Assembly: GCF_018449545.1 (NCBI RefSeq) | Contig: NZ_JAAVUR010000002.1 | Coordinates: 124,001-188,000 of the forward strand | Reading direction: 5' to 3' | Length of the DNA stretch: 64,000 bases | Source: Granulicella sp. dw_53 | Lineage (GTDB): Bacteria; Acidobacteriota; Terriglobia; Terriglobales; Acidobacteriaceae | Shown here: in pieces, positions 18,193-26,208 of the stretch | Layout: every line of letters starts with the position of its first letter | Position numbering within the stretch: position 1 is the stretch's first letter | Notes under the pieces: model-generated | Told to the model about the DNA's origin: nothing | Databases searched by the model: none | What the model saw: only the letters and a program-made list of their open reading frames with translations | Position numbers and translations under genes: made by a program

Positions 18193-18223
18193 GCGAGAGG
18201 ATCGTCCATAAGGCATTAGCCCT
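18193..18223 (+). promoter_or_regulatory. Element shared with FAD-oxidase upstream region
   Basis: GCGAGAGG (18193-18200) and CCATAAGGC (18206-18214) repeat the element at 4866-4886 with one extra spacer base. Here the outer arms AGGGC (18190-18194) and GCCCT (18219-18223) can pair. It lies 240 bp before the RidA start. Confidence 0.4.
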
Positions 18224-18245
18224 ATGACAAGCGGCTCTGGTTCAT

Positions 18246-18266
18246 TTCAGATGATGATCATCTGAA
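18246..18266. promoter_or_regulatory. 21-bp perfect palindrome, candidate operator
   Basis: Arms TTCAGATGAT and ATCATCTGAA are exact reverse complements around a single central G. It lies in the 360-bp gap between the RraA-like and RidA genes, about 200 bp before RidA. Size and symmetry fit a dimeric repressor, for example of the GntR class, but the family is not identified. Confidence 0.5.
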
Positions 18267-18464
18267 TGCTTGAGTTTGAGGTGCCGGAGATTCAGAGTTC
18301 TCTCTCTAAGATCCGCAGATTCGGAGGTTGGCGATGCCGATCGACGATCGATGCCAATTTCATCCTGTTCCGACGCGGGCAACCGGGACCCTTTCGTTCT
18401 ACTATTATCGGCATCGAGCTGGTTAGAGATAGCTGGTTAGAAATATCTGAGGAGGAATATCACC

Positions 18465-18962
18465 ATGGAGCAACAATCAAGAAGAGGTCTTCTAAAGAGC
18501 GCGGCCAAGGCGGCGGTTGTAGCTACGGGAGGGGCCGTGATGGCGCAGGGAGCTTCCGCGCAGGTCTCGGGCAAGCTGGAGAAGAAGTCTTACCCACCGA
18601 GGACGCCCCTAGCCGCGGATGCGAAGACTCCGGCGAAGGCGCCTTTGTTTTCGGGAGCGGTCTCCTACGGCAATCTGCTTTTTCTCGCCGGCGTGGGCGC
18701 TCACTTTCAAGGCACGATCGAGCAGCACACACAGCATGTCCTTGACGAGCTGGAGAAGAAGCTCATCAGCGCTGGCTCGTCGTTGGAGAAGGTCCTCAAG
18801 GTGAATGTGTACCTGAACGACCTGAAGGACTACGACGCGATGAACAAGGTGTATGGAGCCGCGAAATGGGGCGATACACCACCGGTAAGAACGACGGTCT
18901 CTCCTGCTGCTGGCATCCCCGGCAACTCGCTGGTTGAGATCGATATGATCGCTTACATTTAG
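18465..18962 (+). CDS. Tat-exported RidA-family protein (enamine/imine deaminase)
   Basis: A 165-residue protein: a twin-arginine signal (SRRGLLKSAAKAAVVATGG, cleavage near ASA-Q at about 33) followed by a complete RidA/YjgF domain (about 55-165). Conserved positions include the GNLLFLAGVG strand, VLKVNVYLNDLKDYDAMNKVY, and PPVRTTVSP, whose Arg142 matches the substrate-binding arginine of RidA. RidA speeds hydrolysis of 2-aminoacrylate and related enamines released by PLP-dependent eliminating enzymes. It precedes such a PLP enzyme by 144 nt, which also has a Tat signal, so an extracytoplasmic function in tandem is likely. GAGGAGG lies just upstream of the ATG. Confidence 0.9.
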   Translation: MEQQSRRGLLKSAAKAAVVATGGAVMAQGASAQVSGKLEKKSYPPRTPLAADAKTPAKAPLFSGAVSYGNLLFLAGVGAHFQGTIEQHTQHVLDELEKKLISAGSSLEKVLKVNVYLNDLKDYDAMNKVYGAAKWGDTPPVRTTVSPAAGIPGNSLVEIDMIAYI

Positions 18963-19106
18963 CGGATCGTAGCTCGAAGAGCGATGCGGGCCCGGTATTA
19001 GGCTTTGTATCGGGCTTTGCATCGCTCTTCGGAGATGGCTTCCATTGGGCCGTCTGAATCAGCAGTAACTCCGGGCTTTATTACTTATCGAGAGAAGGTC
19101 GAACTC

Positions 19107-20723
19107 ATGTCTCCGCTGAATACGTCAAAATGGTCCCGAAGAGAGATACTCAAGCAGTCGGGGATGCTCTCTGCTCTGGGAGCGGTCTCCGCAGCGTCCC
19201 CACTTCCTGCGAGCGCAGCCGGACTTGCCGATCAGCCGAAGCGACCTATGCTCGTCAAAGATGGCGACATCCATGACAACCTGTTTACCCGCATCGGCGT
19301 TCGTCCGATCGTCAATGGCCATGGCACTTACACGATCCTCAGCGGATCGTGCTCGTTGCCCGAGGTGAAGCAGGCGATGTTCGATGCGTCGTTCTACTTC
19401 GTGCAGATGGACGAGATGATGGACGGCATTGGAGCGCAGTTGGCCCAGTTGACCGGCGCGGAGTGGGGGATTACGACGACGGGTTGTGCTGCCGCCATCT
19501 GTCTCGCGACGGTGGCCTGCGTTGCAGGTACTGACATCGAGCGTTGCCAGGCGTTGCCCTACATCAAGACGCGGGACCAGGTCATCATTCCTAAGCACTC
19601 GCGCAATGCTTACGATATCGGCGTTCGTATGAGCGGTGTAGAGGTGATTGAGGTGGATTCGGCGGCGGAGTTCCGCGCGAAGCTCTCCGAGCGTACGGCG
19701 ATGGTATATATCCTCTCCGGACCTGAGTCCGTGACCGGGCCGATGAGCATCGCGACGCTTTGCGCTATCGCCAAGGAGAAGAACGTCCCTGTCTTTGTGG
19801 ACGCCGCGGCGGAGGAGCCGGTGAAGCCGAATATCCATCTGGCTGCGGGAGCTTCGCTGGTGGCTTACTCGGGCGGCAAGTGTATGCGGGGACCGCAGTC
19901 TTCGGGCATGTTGATTGGGAAGAAGGATCTTTGCAAGGCTGCGTATTATCAGGCTGCTCCGCACCATTGTTATGGGCGCGCGCTGAAGTGCAGCAAGGAA
20001 GAGGCGATGGGGCTGCTGGCCGCGGTGCGGCAGTGGTACAAGCGGGATCACGCTGCGGAGCAGGCTCAGTGGATGGCCTGGATGCAGCATATCGCCGACC
20101 GCTTGAAGGGGCTGCCATCGTTGACCGTCGAGGTGGAACCGGCGGGGACCGACCTCTCTAACCGATGCCCGAATCTGCATCTTCGCTGGGATGCCAATGC
20201 GTTGAAGATTACGGGAACGGAGCTGGTGGCGCGGTTGGATGCGGGTTCGCCACGCATCGTTCTTACGGGAGGGCAGGGCCACCGTCCGGAGATGATGCAA
20301 AGCTCGATCAGCGTGACTTCGTACATGATGCAGCCGGGCGACGAGCGGATCATCGCGGACGCGTTGTACGAGGCGTTCAGCAAGCCGGGTTCTTATGAGA
20401 ATCCAGTTGTGCCTGCAGGTCCGCCTGCTTCGGTTCAAGGGAAGTGGGGAGTGAGCATCCAGTATCTGCGCGGAGTCGGTGAGCAGCACTTTGTGCTGGA
20501 GCAGAAGGGTAGCGAGGTTACGGGCGACCACCATGGAGAGATCTATAACGCTAAGTTCAACGGTAGTATTCATGGCGATCGGATCGAACTGCGGAGTGTG
20601 ATGCAGGTGAGTGGAAACGAAATTCGTTCCACGTTCAAGGGAACGATTCAGGGAAGCAGAATGGCCGGTACGGTGAACATGGGCGAGTATGGCGAGGCGA
20701 ACTGGAGTGCAGTGCGCGCTTAG
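19107..20723 (+). CDS. Tat-exported SelA-like PLP-dependent enzyme with extra C-terminal beta domain
   Basis: A 538-residue protein. The signal is twin-arginine (KWSRREILKQSGMLSALG). Residues about 50-440 are a fold-type I PLP enzyme of the SelA/D-glucosaminate-6-phosphate ammonia-lyase (DgaE) group: RIGVRPIVNGHGTYTILSGS at the N-terminus, TTTGCAAAICLATVAC, VFVDAAAEEP and the PLP lysine in YSGGKCMRGPQSSG (Lys258). It is not selenocysteine synthase, since no tRNA-binding context exists and it is exported. The last 94 residues are a separate Gly-rich beta domain (FVLEQKGSEVTGDHHGEIYN, NGSIHGDRIELRS, GTIQGSRMAGTVNMGEYGE). Tat export suits a folded holoenzyme with PLP. Likely reaction: elimination of ammonia from a 2-amino sugar acid or hydroxy amino acid, giving an enamine for RidA. 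Confidence 0.85.
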   Translation: MSPLNTSKWSRREILKQSGMLSALGAVSAASPLPASAAGLADQPKRPMLVKDGDIHDNLFTRIGVRPIVNGHGTYTILSGSCSLPEVKQAMFDASFYFVQMDEMMDGIGAQLAQLTGAEWGITTTGCAAAICLATVACVAGTDIERCQALPYIKTRDQVIIPKHSRNAYDIGVRMSGVEVIEVDSAAEFRAKLSERTAMVYILSGPESVTGPMSIATLCAIAKEKNVPVFVDAAAEEPVKPNIHLAAGASLVAYSGGKCMRGPQSSGMLIGKKDLCKAAYYQAAPHHCYGRALKCSKEEAMGLLAAVRQWYKRDHAAEQAQWMAWMQHIADRLKGLPSLTVEVEPAGTDLSNRCPNLHLRWDANALKITGTELVARLDAGSPRIVLTGGQGHRPEMMQSSISVTSYMMQPGDERIIADALYEAFSKPGSYENPVVPAGPPASVQGKWGVSIQYLRGVGEQHFVLEQKGSEVTGDHHGEIYNAKFNGSIHGDRIELRSVMQVSGNEIRSTFKGTIQGSRMAGTVNMGEYGEANWSAVRA

Positions 20724-20920
20724 GCGTTCTTCGTCGCTAAGGCTTCCTGAGCGAGAGTTGTTCTGATGGATTGTCTCTGCTGCACGTACTGCCTTCATGC
20801 GACGACTGAAGTAGAAGAAGCAGCTTCCGGTTTGGGTGGGTTGTCCTGGCGGGAGCTGGTTGGAAGCAATAGGTCCTCTCGTTTCGCTCGCTAGGGTTGG
20901 CCTGCCGCCGGAGTTAAGGA

Positions 20921-22234
20921 GTGTTAGTGAAGCAACGCATGCGGGTCCGGTATTTTCTCGGGTTTTGGCTGTTTGTATTGAGTGGTGTAGCGTTTCTGGA
21001 CCGTACGAACGTCTCTATCGCTGGCCTGCGCATCGATATGGAGTATGGCCTGGGCAACCAGCGCCTGGGTTGGATCTTCAGCGCGTTTCTGATCGGATAT
21101 GCGGGCTTTCAGCTTCCTGCGGGATGGCTGGCGGCACGGTTTGGGCCGCGGCGTGTGCTTACGTTTGGAGTGCTGTGGTGGGGCGTGGCGACGGGACTGA
21201 CGGCACTTTTGCCGTCGGGGGTGCGGCATGCGGTGGCGCTGCTGATCGGGATTCGGTTTGCACTGGGGGTCGGCGAGTCGGTGATCTATCCGGCGGCGAA
21301 CCAGTTTGTAGCGCGGTGGGTTCCGTTGAAGGAGCGAGGGTTCATCAATGGGTTGATCTTTGCCGGAGTCGGGGCGGGAAGCGGCCTGACGCCGCCCTTG
21401 CTGACGTGGCTGATTACCCATCATGGCTGGCGAGCTGCGTTCTGGTTCAGCGCGGTGGTGGGTTTCGCCGCGGGTGCGGTGTGGTGGAAGATGGCGCGGG
21501 ATACTCCGGAGGAGCATCCGGGTGTTACGGCGATGGAGCTGAACGAGATTCGCACTGGCTTGTCCTCCGACTCAGCCGCGCAGACGCAAGCGACGGAGGG
21601 GGCTGCGCCGATCTCGTGGAGGGCGATGCTTCGCCGCCGCGATCTGGCTGCGTTGATGGTGGGGTACTTCAGCTTCGGGTATGTGGCTTGGATCTTCTTT
21701 AGCTGGTTCTTTCTTTACATGGCACAGGTGCGTGGATTCGATCTGAAGTCGAGCGCGCGATATGCGATGCTGCCGTTCCTGTCGATGACGGTGTGCTGCC
21801 TGGTGGGCGGAGCGCTCAGCGACAAGCTGACCGCGGCGTACAGTCTGCGGGTGGGCCGATGCTGGCTGGCTTCGGTGGCGCTGCTGATGACGGCGGTATT
21901 CCTAGTAATGGGATCGCAGGTCCACAGTCCGCAATTGGCGGGGATCATCCTGGCTGGCGGTGCCGGGGCGCTGTATCTCTCGCAGAGCTCGTTCTGGTCG
22001 GTGTCGGTGGACATCGCGGGGCGAAGCTCGGGGGTGTTCTCGAGCATGGTGAACATGGGCGGACAGATTGGCGGCGCGGTCACGGCTTCGCTGACTCCGT
22101 GGATCGCGCAGCGTTATGGGTGGACGACCTCGTTCGCACTGGCTGCTGGGCTGGCGGTGATCAGCGCTCTCTGTTGGCTGACGGTCCATCCTGAGCTTCC
22201 GCTCGATGCGACTGTTCTCTCGTCGAAGTCCTGA
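20921..22234 (+). CDS. MFS transporter, ACS-like, copy 2
   Basis: A 437-residue 12-helix transporter, roughly 85-90 percent identical by eye to the protein at 10460 from its first residue (LVKQRMRVRYFLGFWLF against YVERRMRIRYFLAFWLF). The most divergent part is the central cytoplasmic loop, ELNEIRTGLSSDSAAQ against ELSEIRDGLSFGAVRP. The GTG at 20921 aligns with the ATG of the paralogue and has GGAG 7 nt upstream. It lies about 200 nt after the SelA-like gene, so it may import the product of the exported enzymes. Sugar-acid transport is inferred from the ACS resemblance. Confidence 0.9.
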   Translation: MLVKQRMRVRYFLGFWLFVLSGVAFLDRTNVSIAGLRIDMEYGLGNQRLGWIFSAFLIGYAGFQLPAGWLAARFGPRRVLTFGVLWWGVATGLTALLPSGVRHAVALLIGIRFALGVGESVIYPAANQFVARWVPLKERGFINGLIFAGVGAGSGLTPPLLTWLITHHGWRAAFWFSAVVGFAAGAVWWKMARDTPEEHPGVTAMELNEIRTGLSSDSAAQTQATEGAAPISWRAMLRRRDLAALMVGYFSFGYVAWIFFSWFFLYMAQVRGFDLKSSARYAMLPFLSMTVCCLVGGALSDKLTAAYSLRVGRCWLASVALLMTAVFLVMGSQVHSPQLAGIILAGGAGALYLSQSSFWSVSVDIAGRSSGVFSSMVNMGGQIGGAVTASLTPWIAQRYGWTTSFALAAGLAVISALCWLTVHPELPLDATVLSSKS

Positions 22235-22341
22235 GCGACTCAAGCACGGCCAGATGAAGCTGTCTATCCGCAGGGAGGGTTTTTCTCCTGAGGTTCATCC
22301 TGTCGAAAGAAGCCAGCCCATAACGGTAGCGTTTACGCAAT

Positions 22342-22380
22342 TCACATTCCCGTAACACTCTATTCAACCTTTTGTTACGG
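22342..22380 (+). promoter_or_regulatory. Motif shared by TonB-receptor upstream regions, copy 2, with inverted repeat
   Basis: TCACATTCCCGTAACACT (22342-22359) matches the motif upstream of the first receptor. It overlaps an inverted repeat CCGTAACA-N15-TGTTACGG (22350-22380), perfect over 8 bp per arm. It lies about 190 nt before the receptor start. No other feature is seen in the 22235-22572 gap. Confidence 0.4.
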
Positions 22381-22572
22381 TGAGTACGGCATCCTTGCTC
22401 TGACCCCACATTGCTTGCGATTTCACGTTGCGAGTGGCTAGCGCTCCCAGGTTCTTCGTGTGGGTATGTCTGTTTTGCTTTGTGTTGAAGGCTTAGAGAG
22501 AGCGGTCCGTCCATAGCATTTGCAGGTCTTGGGCTGAGTAATTAGATAAAACAAGGATCGAAAGGCTGGAAA

Positions 22573-25500
22573 ATGAGAGTTGATAGAAGAGGTTTGGCAG
22601 GGTTGGCTAAAAAGTTTTCCCAGCATGCCTTCGTTGTACGCATGCTGCTGGCTGTTCTTTTGATGACACTTCCGATCGGAAGCGCGATGGCCCAGTTTGA
22701 GTCGGCTTCGGTGCTTGGGTACACGCGGGATTCGTCCGGCGCGGCGATCTCCAACAGTGCGGTAACGCTAACTAACACAGCGACGGGAATTGCGCAGACG
22801 AAGACCTCGGATGGCGAGGGCCGCTTCGAGTTTGCCAGTGTGCCGATCGGAACTTACCAGATCGTGAGCGAGGCTCCGGGCTTCCAGAAGACGCAGACGC
22901 AGACCTTCACGGTAACGACGAACGCCCGTCAGAGGGTCGATGTGGCGATGAAGGCCGGCTCGGTGAGCGAGACGGTGACGGTCTCCGGTGCGGCGACTGC
23001 CCTGGAGACAGAGACGAGTTCGCGCGGTCAGGTGATTGCGACACGCGAGATCGAGAACCTGCCGTTGAATGGCCGGTCCTATGCGGACCTGGTGCTGTTG
23101 GCGCCGGGCGTGCGCAAGTCGGCGCTTGAAAATCAGACTGCATCGAGCCGGGAAGCTTCCTTCGACGTGAACGGCCAGCGCTCGGCGTTCAACAACTTTT
23201 TGCTGGATGGTTTGGATAACAACAACTACGGCACCTCGAACCAAGGCTTCGCGAATGAGAATATTCCGCCGTCGCCGGATGCGGTGAGCGAGTTTCGGGT
23301 AGAGACGAACAACTACTCGGCGGAGTTTGGACGCGCTTCGGGCGCTGTCATCAACGTGTCCACGCGGCGTGGCACCAACCAGTTTCATGGCAAGGCTTAC
23401 GACTATCTCCGCAACACCAGCCTGAATGCGATCGGGCCGTTCGTGCCGGTGGGCAACGTGAAGCAGGTCTTCATTCGTAACCAGTTCGGTGGCACTTTTG
23501 GCGGACCGATCTACAAGGATCACACCTTCTTCTTCGCAGACTATGAGGGACTGCGGCAGATCTTCCGTAATCCAGTCTCGACTGTAACGCTGCCGGATGC
23601 TGAGCAGCGGAACGGAATCTTCCTGCTGCATCGTGTCGACGGCACCACCGCTCCCATTCCGCTTTATAATCCTCTCACGGGAACTTCATACACCAACGGC
23701 ATCATTCCGGGGACGCAGTTTGGAAAGGCCGTCCTGGCAGCTTTGCCAACGAACACGCTTCAGGGTGGCGCGGTGAACAGCGCCACGATCTCGAATAACT
23801 ACAGTGCTTCGCCGCGTGGAACGATCCAGGACGATAAGGGCGATGCCCGTATCGACCATACGTTCAATGCCAAGTGGAGTATCTTCGGCCGCTACAGCGA
23901 GCATCAGGGAACGATCTTCGATCCTCCGACGGTCCTCGGCCGTGCGGGTGGTAACGGCAATGCAAACGTCAAGCTTCTGAACCGTCAGATCGCCGGCGGC
24001 GCGACCTGGGTCATTTCCTCTAATAAGCTGTTGGATATTCGCTTTGCCTATACCAAGAACCAAGGCGCGAAGACCCCGTTTGGCCAGGGAGATCCTTCCC
24101 TGCTGACGGAGAACGGCATCACCAACGGCATCCCGACGGACCCGAGCATCGTGCGCGATCTAAACGGACAGTCGGTAACGGGCTTTACACAGTTCGGCGC
24201 TCAGACCTCGAGTCCTCAGTTCCAGAATCCGGAGATCTACGATCCCAAGGGAAACTTTACCTGGGTACGTGGAAAGCACTCGATGAAGTTCGGCTATGAG
24301 TATGAGGCCGTCAACACGCAGGTGAACGACTTCAATCCGAGCTACGGGCAGGATAACTACGCCAGTCAGTATGCAACTGGGCCGACGACGACAGTTGGTA
24401 ACGTCACGACTCCTTTCTACGCTCAGTGTCCCAATACCAGTGCGGCGAATACCAACTGCATTCCTGTTGACCCCGCGAATACAAATGGGGCGGCGACGCA
24501 GATTGCCCAGGCGCGGGCGTTGACCGACTTCCTGCTTGGCAACCGCTCGTCTTACTCGCTGACTAACTTCACGATCGTCAATCTGCGGCAGCGCTTCAAC
24601 TATATGTATGTGCAGGATGATATGAAGTTGTCGCCGACGCTGACGCTCAATGTTGGTATGCGCTATGAGATTGCGACTCCGCAGTGGGAGCGCGATAACA
24701 AGCTGGCGAACTTCGATCCGACGACGAACTCGCTGATCCAGGCGAAGGGCGGCAGCATCTACGATAAGGCTTTGGTGCACGTTCCGCTCAAGAACTGGGG
24801 GCCGCGTTTTGGCTTCTCGTACAGCGCTACTCCAAAGACCGTTCTCCGCGGCGGCTACGGCATCAGCTACACGCAGTACAACCGTGCCGGTGGTGAAAAT
24901 AACCTGACCTACAACGGCCCGAACGTAGTAAACGCTTCGATCAATAACAATAATTCGCTCTATCCTACTGCGGCCAGCCGTTGCACTAATGACACGCAGG
25001 ATCAGACGTTGTGCTTCCGGCAGACGCAGCAGGGCTACGCTATTGGCTTGACCGCTCCTGCGAACTTCAATCCGCTCAAGGTCACTTCCCGCTACATTCC
25101 GAAGAACTTTGCTACGGGCTACGTGCAGAGCTACCACATCGGATTCCAGCAGCAGCTCCCCTGGGGAGTGGTGGCCGATGTTGCTTATGTTGGAAACAAG
25201 GGCACGCACCTGCAGGTACTGGCTGACTACAATCAGGCGACTCCCTGCTTGACTGCTACTTGCACTGCGTATCAGACACGTCGTCCGGTGCAGACCTTCG
25301 GCGATATCGAGATTGCTTACGGTGGCAACTCTTCGAACTACAATTCTTTGCAGGCGAAGATTGAGAAGCGAGCCGGCGCGTTGTATGTGTTGAACTCGTT
25401 TACTTATAGCCGAACGTTCGATCTGGCCTCTGGTCACCTCGATACTCCGAACAACGACAACTCGCGGATCAACTTTGCGAATCCCCGGAATGACTATGGT

Positions 25501-26109
25501 CCTTCCGCGTACGATCAACCGCTGAACGATACGACCTCGATCGTCTATGACCTTCCTTACGGCCATGGCCGCAAGTACGGTGCGCAGTCGAACTTCCTGG
25601 TCAACGCGGTGCTGGGTGGATGGCAGACGACGGTAATCAATACGATGACCAGCGGTCAGCCCTTCAACCTTACCTACACTACATCGTCGTCCAACCCACT
25701 TTTCACAACGGATCTGGTGACGTTGCGGCCGCAGTTGACGATTGCCTCGGCGAATATCAAAAATCCGTCATCCAAACGCGTCAAGTCAGCGACTGCGCTG
25801 GGTGGATACCTGGATATCACCAACCTGAAGGTTCCGTCAGTGGCGTTGGGCAATACCACTCCCTATGGCAATGTATCGCGCAACAAGCTGCGATCCTATG
25901 CCTTCTTCAATACTGATTTCGGATTGCACAAGCAGTTCGGTCTGTGGAACGAAGCTTCCAAGCTGGAGTTCCGTGCCGAGGCTTTCAATGTCCTGAATCA
26001 GGTCAACTACCAGGCTCCGGATGGCAATATCTCCAATGGCAGCTTCGGTACGATTACCAGTGCGTTTCCAGCACGTCAAATACAGTTGGCTGCGAAGCTG
26101 ATCTTCTAA
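22573..26109 (+). CDS. TonB-dependent receptor, Oar-like, copy 2
   Basis: A 1,178-residue outer-membrane receptor. The signal peptide is extended (hydrophobic VVRMLLAVLLMTLPIG, cut near AMA-Q at about 41). The carboxypeptidase-regulatory-like domain spans about 43-130 (SVLGYTRDSSGAAISNSAV, RFEFASVPIGTYQIVSEAPG). The plug shows ENLPLNGRSYADLVLLAPGV, SFDVNGQRSAFNNFLLDGLD and INVSTRRGTNQFHGKAYDYL; the barrel ends in FRAEAFNVLNQVNY and QIQLAAKLIF. Ligand unknown. Architecture is the same as copy 1 but the sequences are far apart, so this is not a recent duplicate. A good terminator follows, and a metallophosphoesterase and a PI-PLC-like gene come next on the same strand. Confidence 0.93.
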   Translation: MRVDRRGLAGLAKKFSQHAFVVRMLLAVLLMTLPIGSAMAQFESASVLGYTRDSSGAAISNSAVTLTNTATGIAQTKTSDGEGRFEFASVPIGTYQIVSEAPGFQKTQTQTFTVTTNARQRVDVAMKAGSVSETVTVSGAATALETETSSRGQVIATREIENLPLNGRSYADLVLLAPGVRKSALENQTASSREASFDVNGQRSAFNNFLLDGLDNNNYGTSNQGFANENIPPSPDAVSEFRVETNNYSAEFGRASGAVINVSTRRGTNQFHGKAYDYLRNTSLNAIGPFVPVGNVKQVFIRNQFGGTFGGPIYKDHTFFFADYEGLRQIFRNPVSTVTLPDAEQRNGIFLLHRVDGTTAPIPLYNPLTGTSYTNGIIPGTQFGKAVLAALPTNTLQGGAVNSATISNNYSASPRGTIQDDKGDARIDHTFNAKWSIFGRYSEHQGTIFDPPTVLGRAGGNGNANVKLLNRQIAGGATWVISSNKLLDIRFAYTKNQGAKTPFGQGDPSLLTENGITNGIPTDPSIVRDLNGQSVTGFTQFGAQTSSPQFQNPEIYDPKGNFTWVRGKHSMKFGYEYEAVNTQVNDFNPSYGQDNYASQYATGPTTTVGNVTTPFYAQCPNTSAANTNCIPVDPANTNGAATQIAQARALTDFLLGNRSSYSLTNFTIVNLRQRFNYMYVQDDMKLSPTLTLNVGMRYEIATPQWERDNKLANFDPTTNSLIQAKGGSIYDKALVHVPLKNWGPRFGFSYSATPKTVLRGGYGISYTQYNRAGGENNLTYNGPNVVNASINNNNSLYPTAASRCTNDTQDQTLCFRQTQQGYAIGLTAPANFNPLKVTSRYIPKNFATGYVQSYHIGFQQQLPWGVVADVAYVGNKGTHLQVLADYNQATPCLTATCTAYQTRRPVQTFGDIEIAYGGNSSNYNSLQAKIEKRAGALYVLNSFTYSRTFDLASGHLDTPNNDNSRINFANPRNDYGPSAYDQPLNDTTSIVYDLPYGHGRKYGAQSNFLVNAVLGGWQTTVINTMTSGQPFNLTYTTSSSNPLFTTDLVTLRPQLTIASANIKNPSSKRVKSATALGGYLDITNLKVPSVALGNTTPYGNVSRNKLRSYAFFNTDFGLHKQFGLWNEASKLEFRAEAFNVLNQVNYQAPDGNISNGSFGTITSAFPARQIQLAAKLIF

Positions 26110-26129
26110 CTGTTCTGAATGGATCGTAC

Positions 26130-26161
26130 GAACGGCGCGTCTTTTACAGGACGCGCCGTTC
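26130..26161 (+). terminator. Terminator after TonB receptor 2
   Basis: A perfect 12-bp stem GAACGGCGCGTC / GACGCGCCGTTC around an 8-nt loop, followed by GCGCTTTTG, 20 nt after the stop codon. Confidence 0.82.
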
Positions 26162-26208
26162 GCGCTTTTGTAACGAGTGTTCTGTAGTGTGAATAAAGAG
26201 GAGTAGTA

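Noticed and set aside
18266..18745. 159-codon frame overlapping the RidA gene
   Set aside because: Different frame from RidA, no ribosome site, and low-complexity Gly/Arg/Ser translation; RidA is strongly supported.
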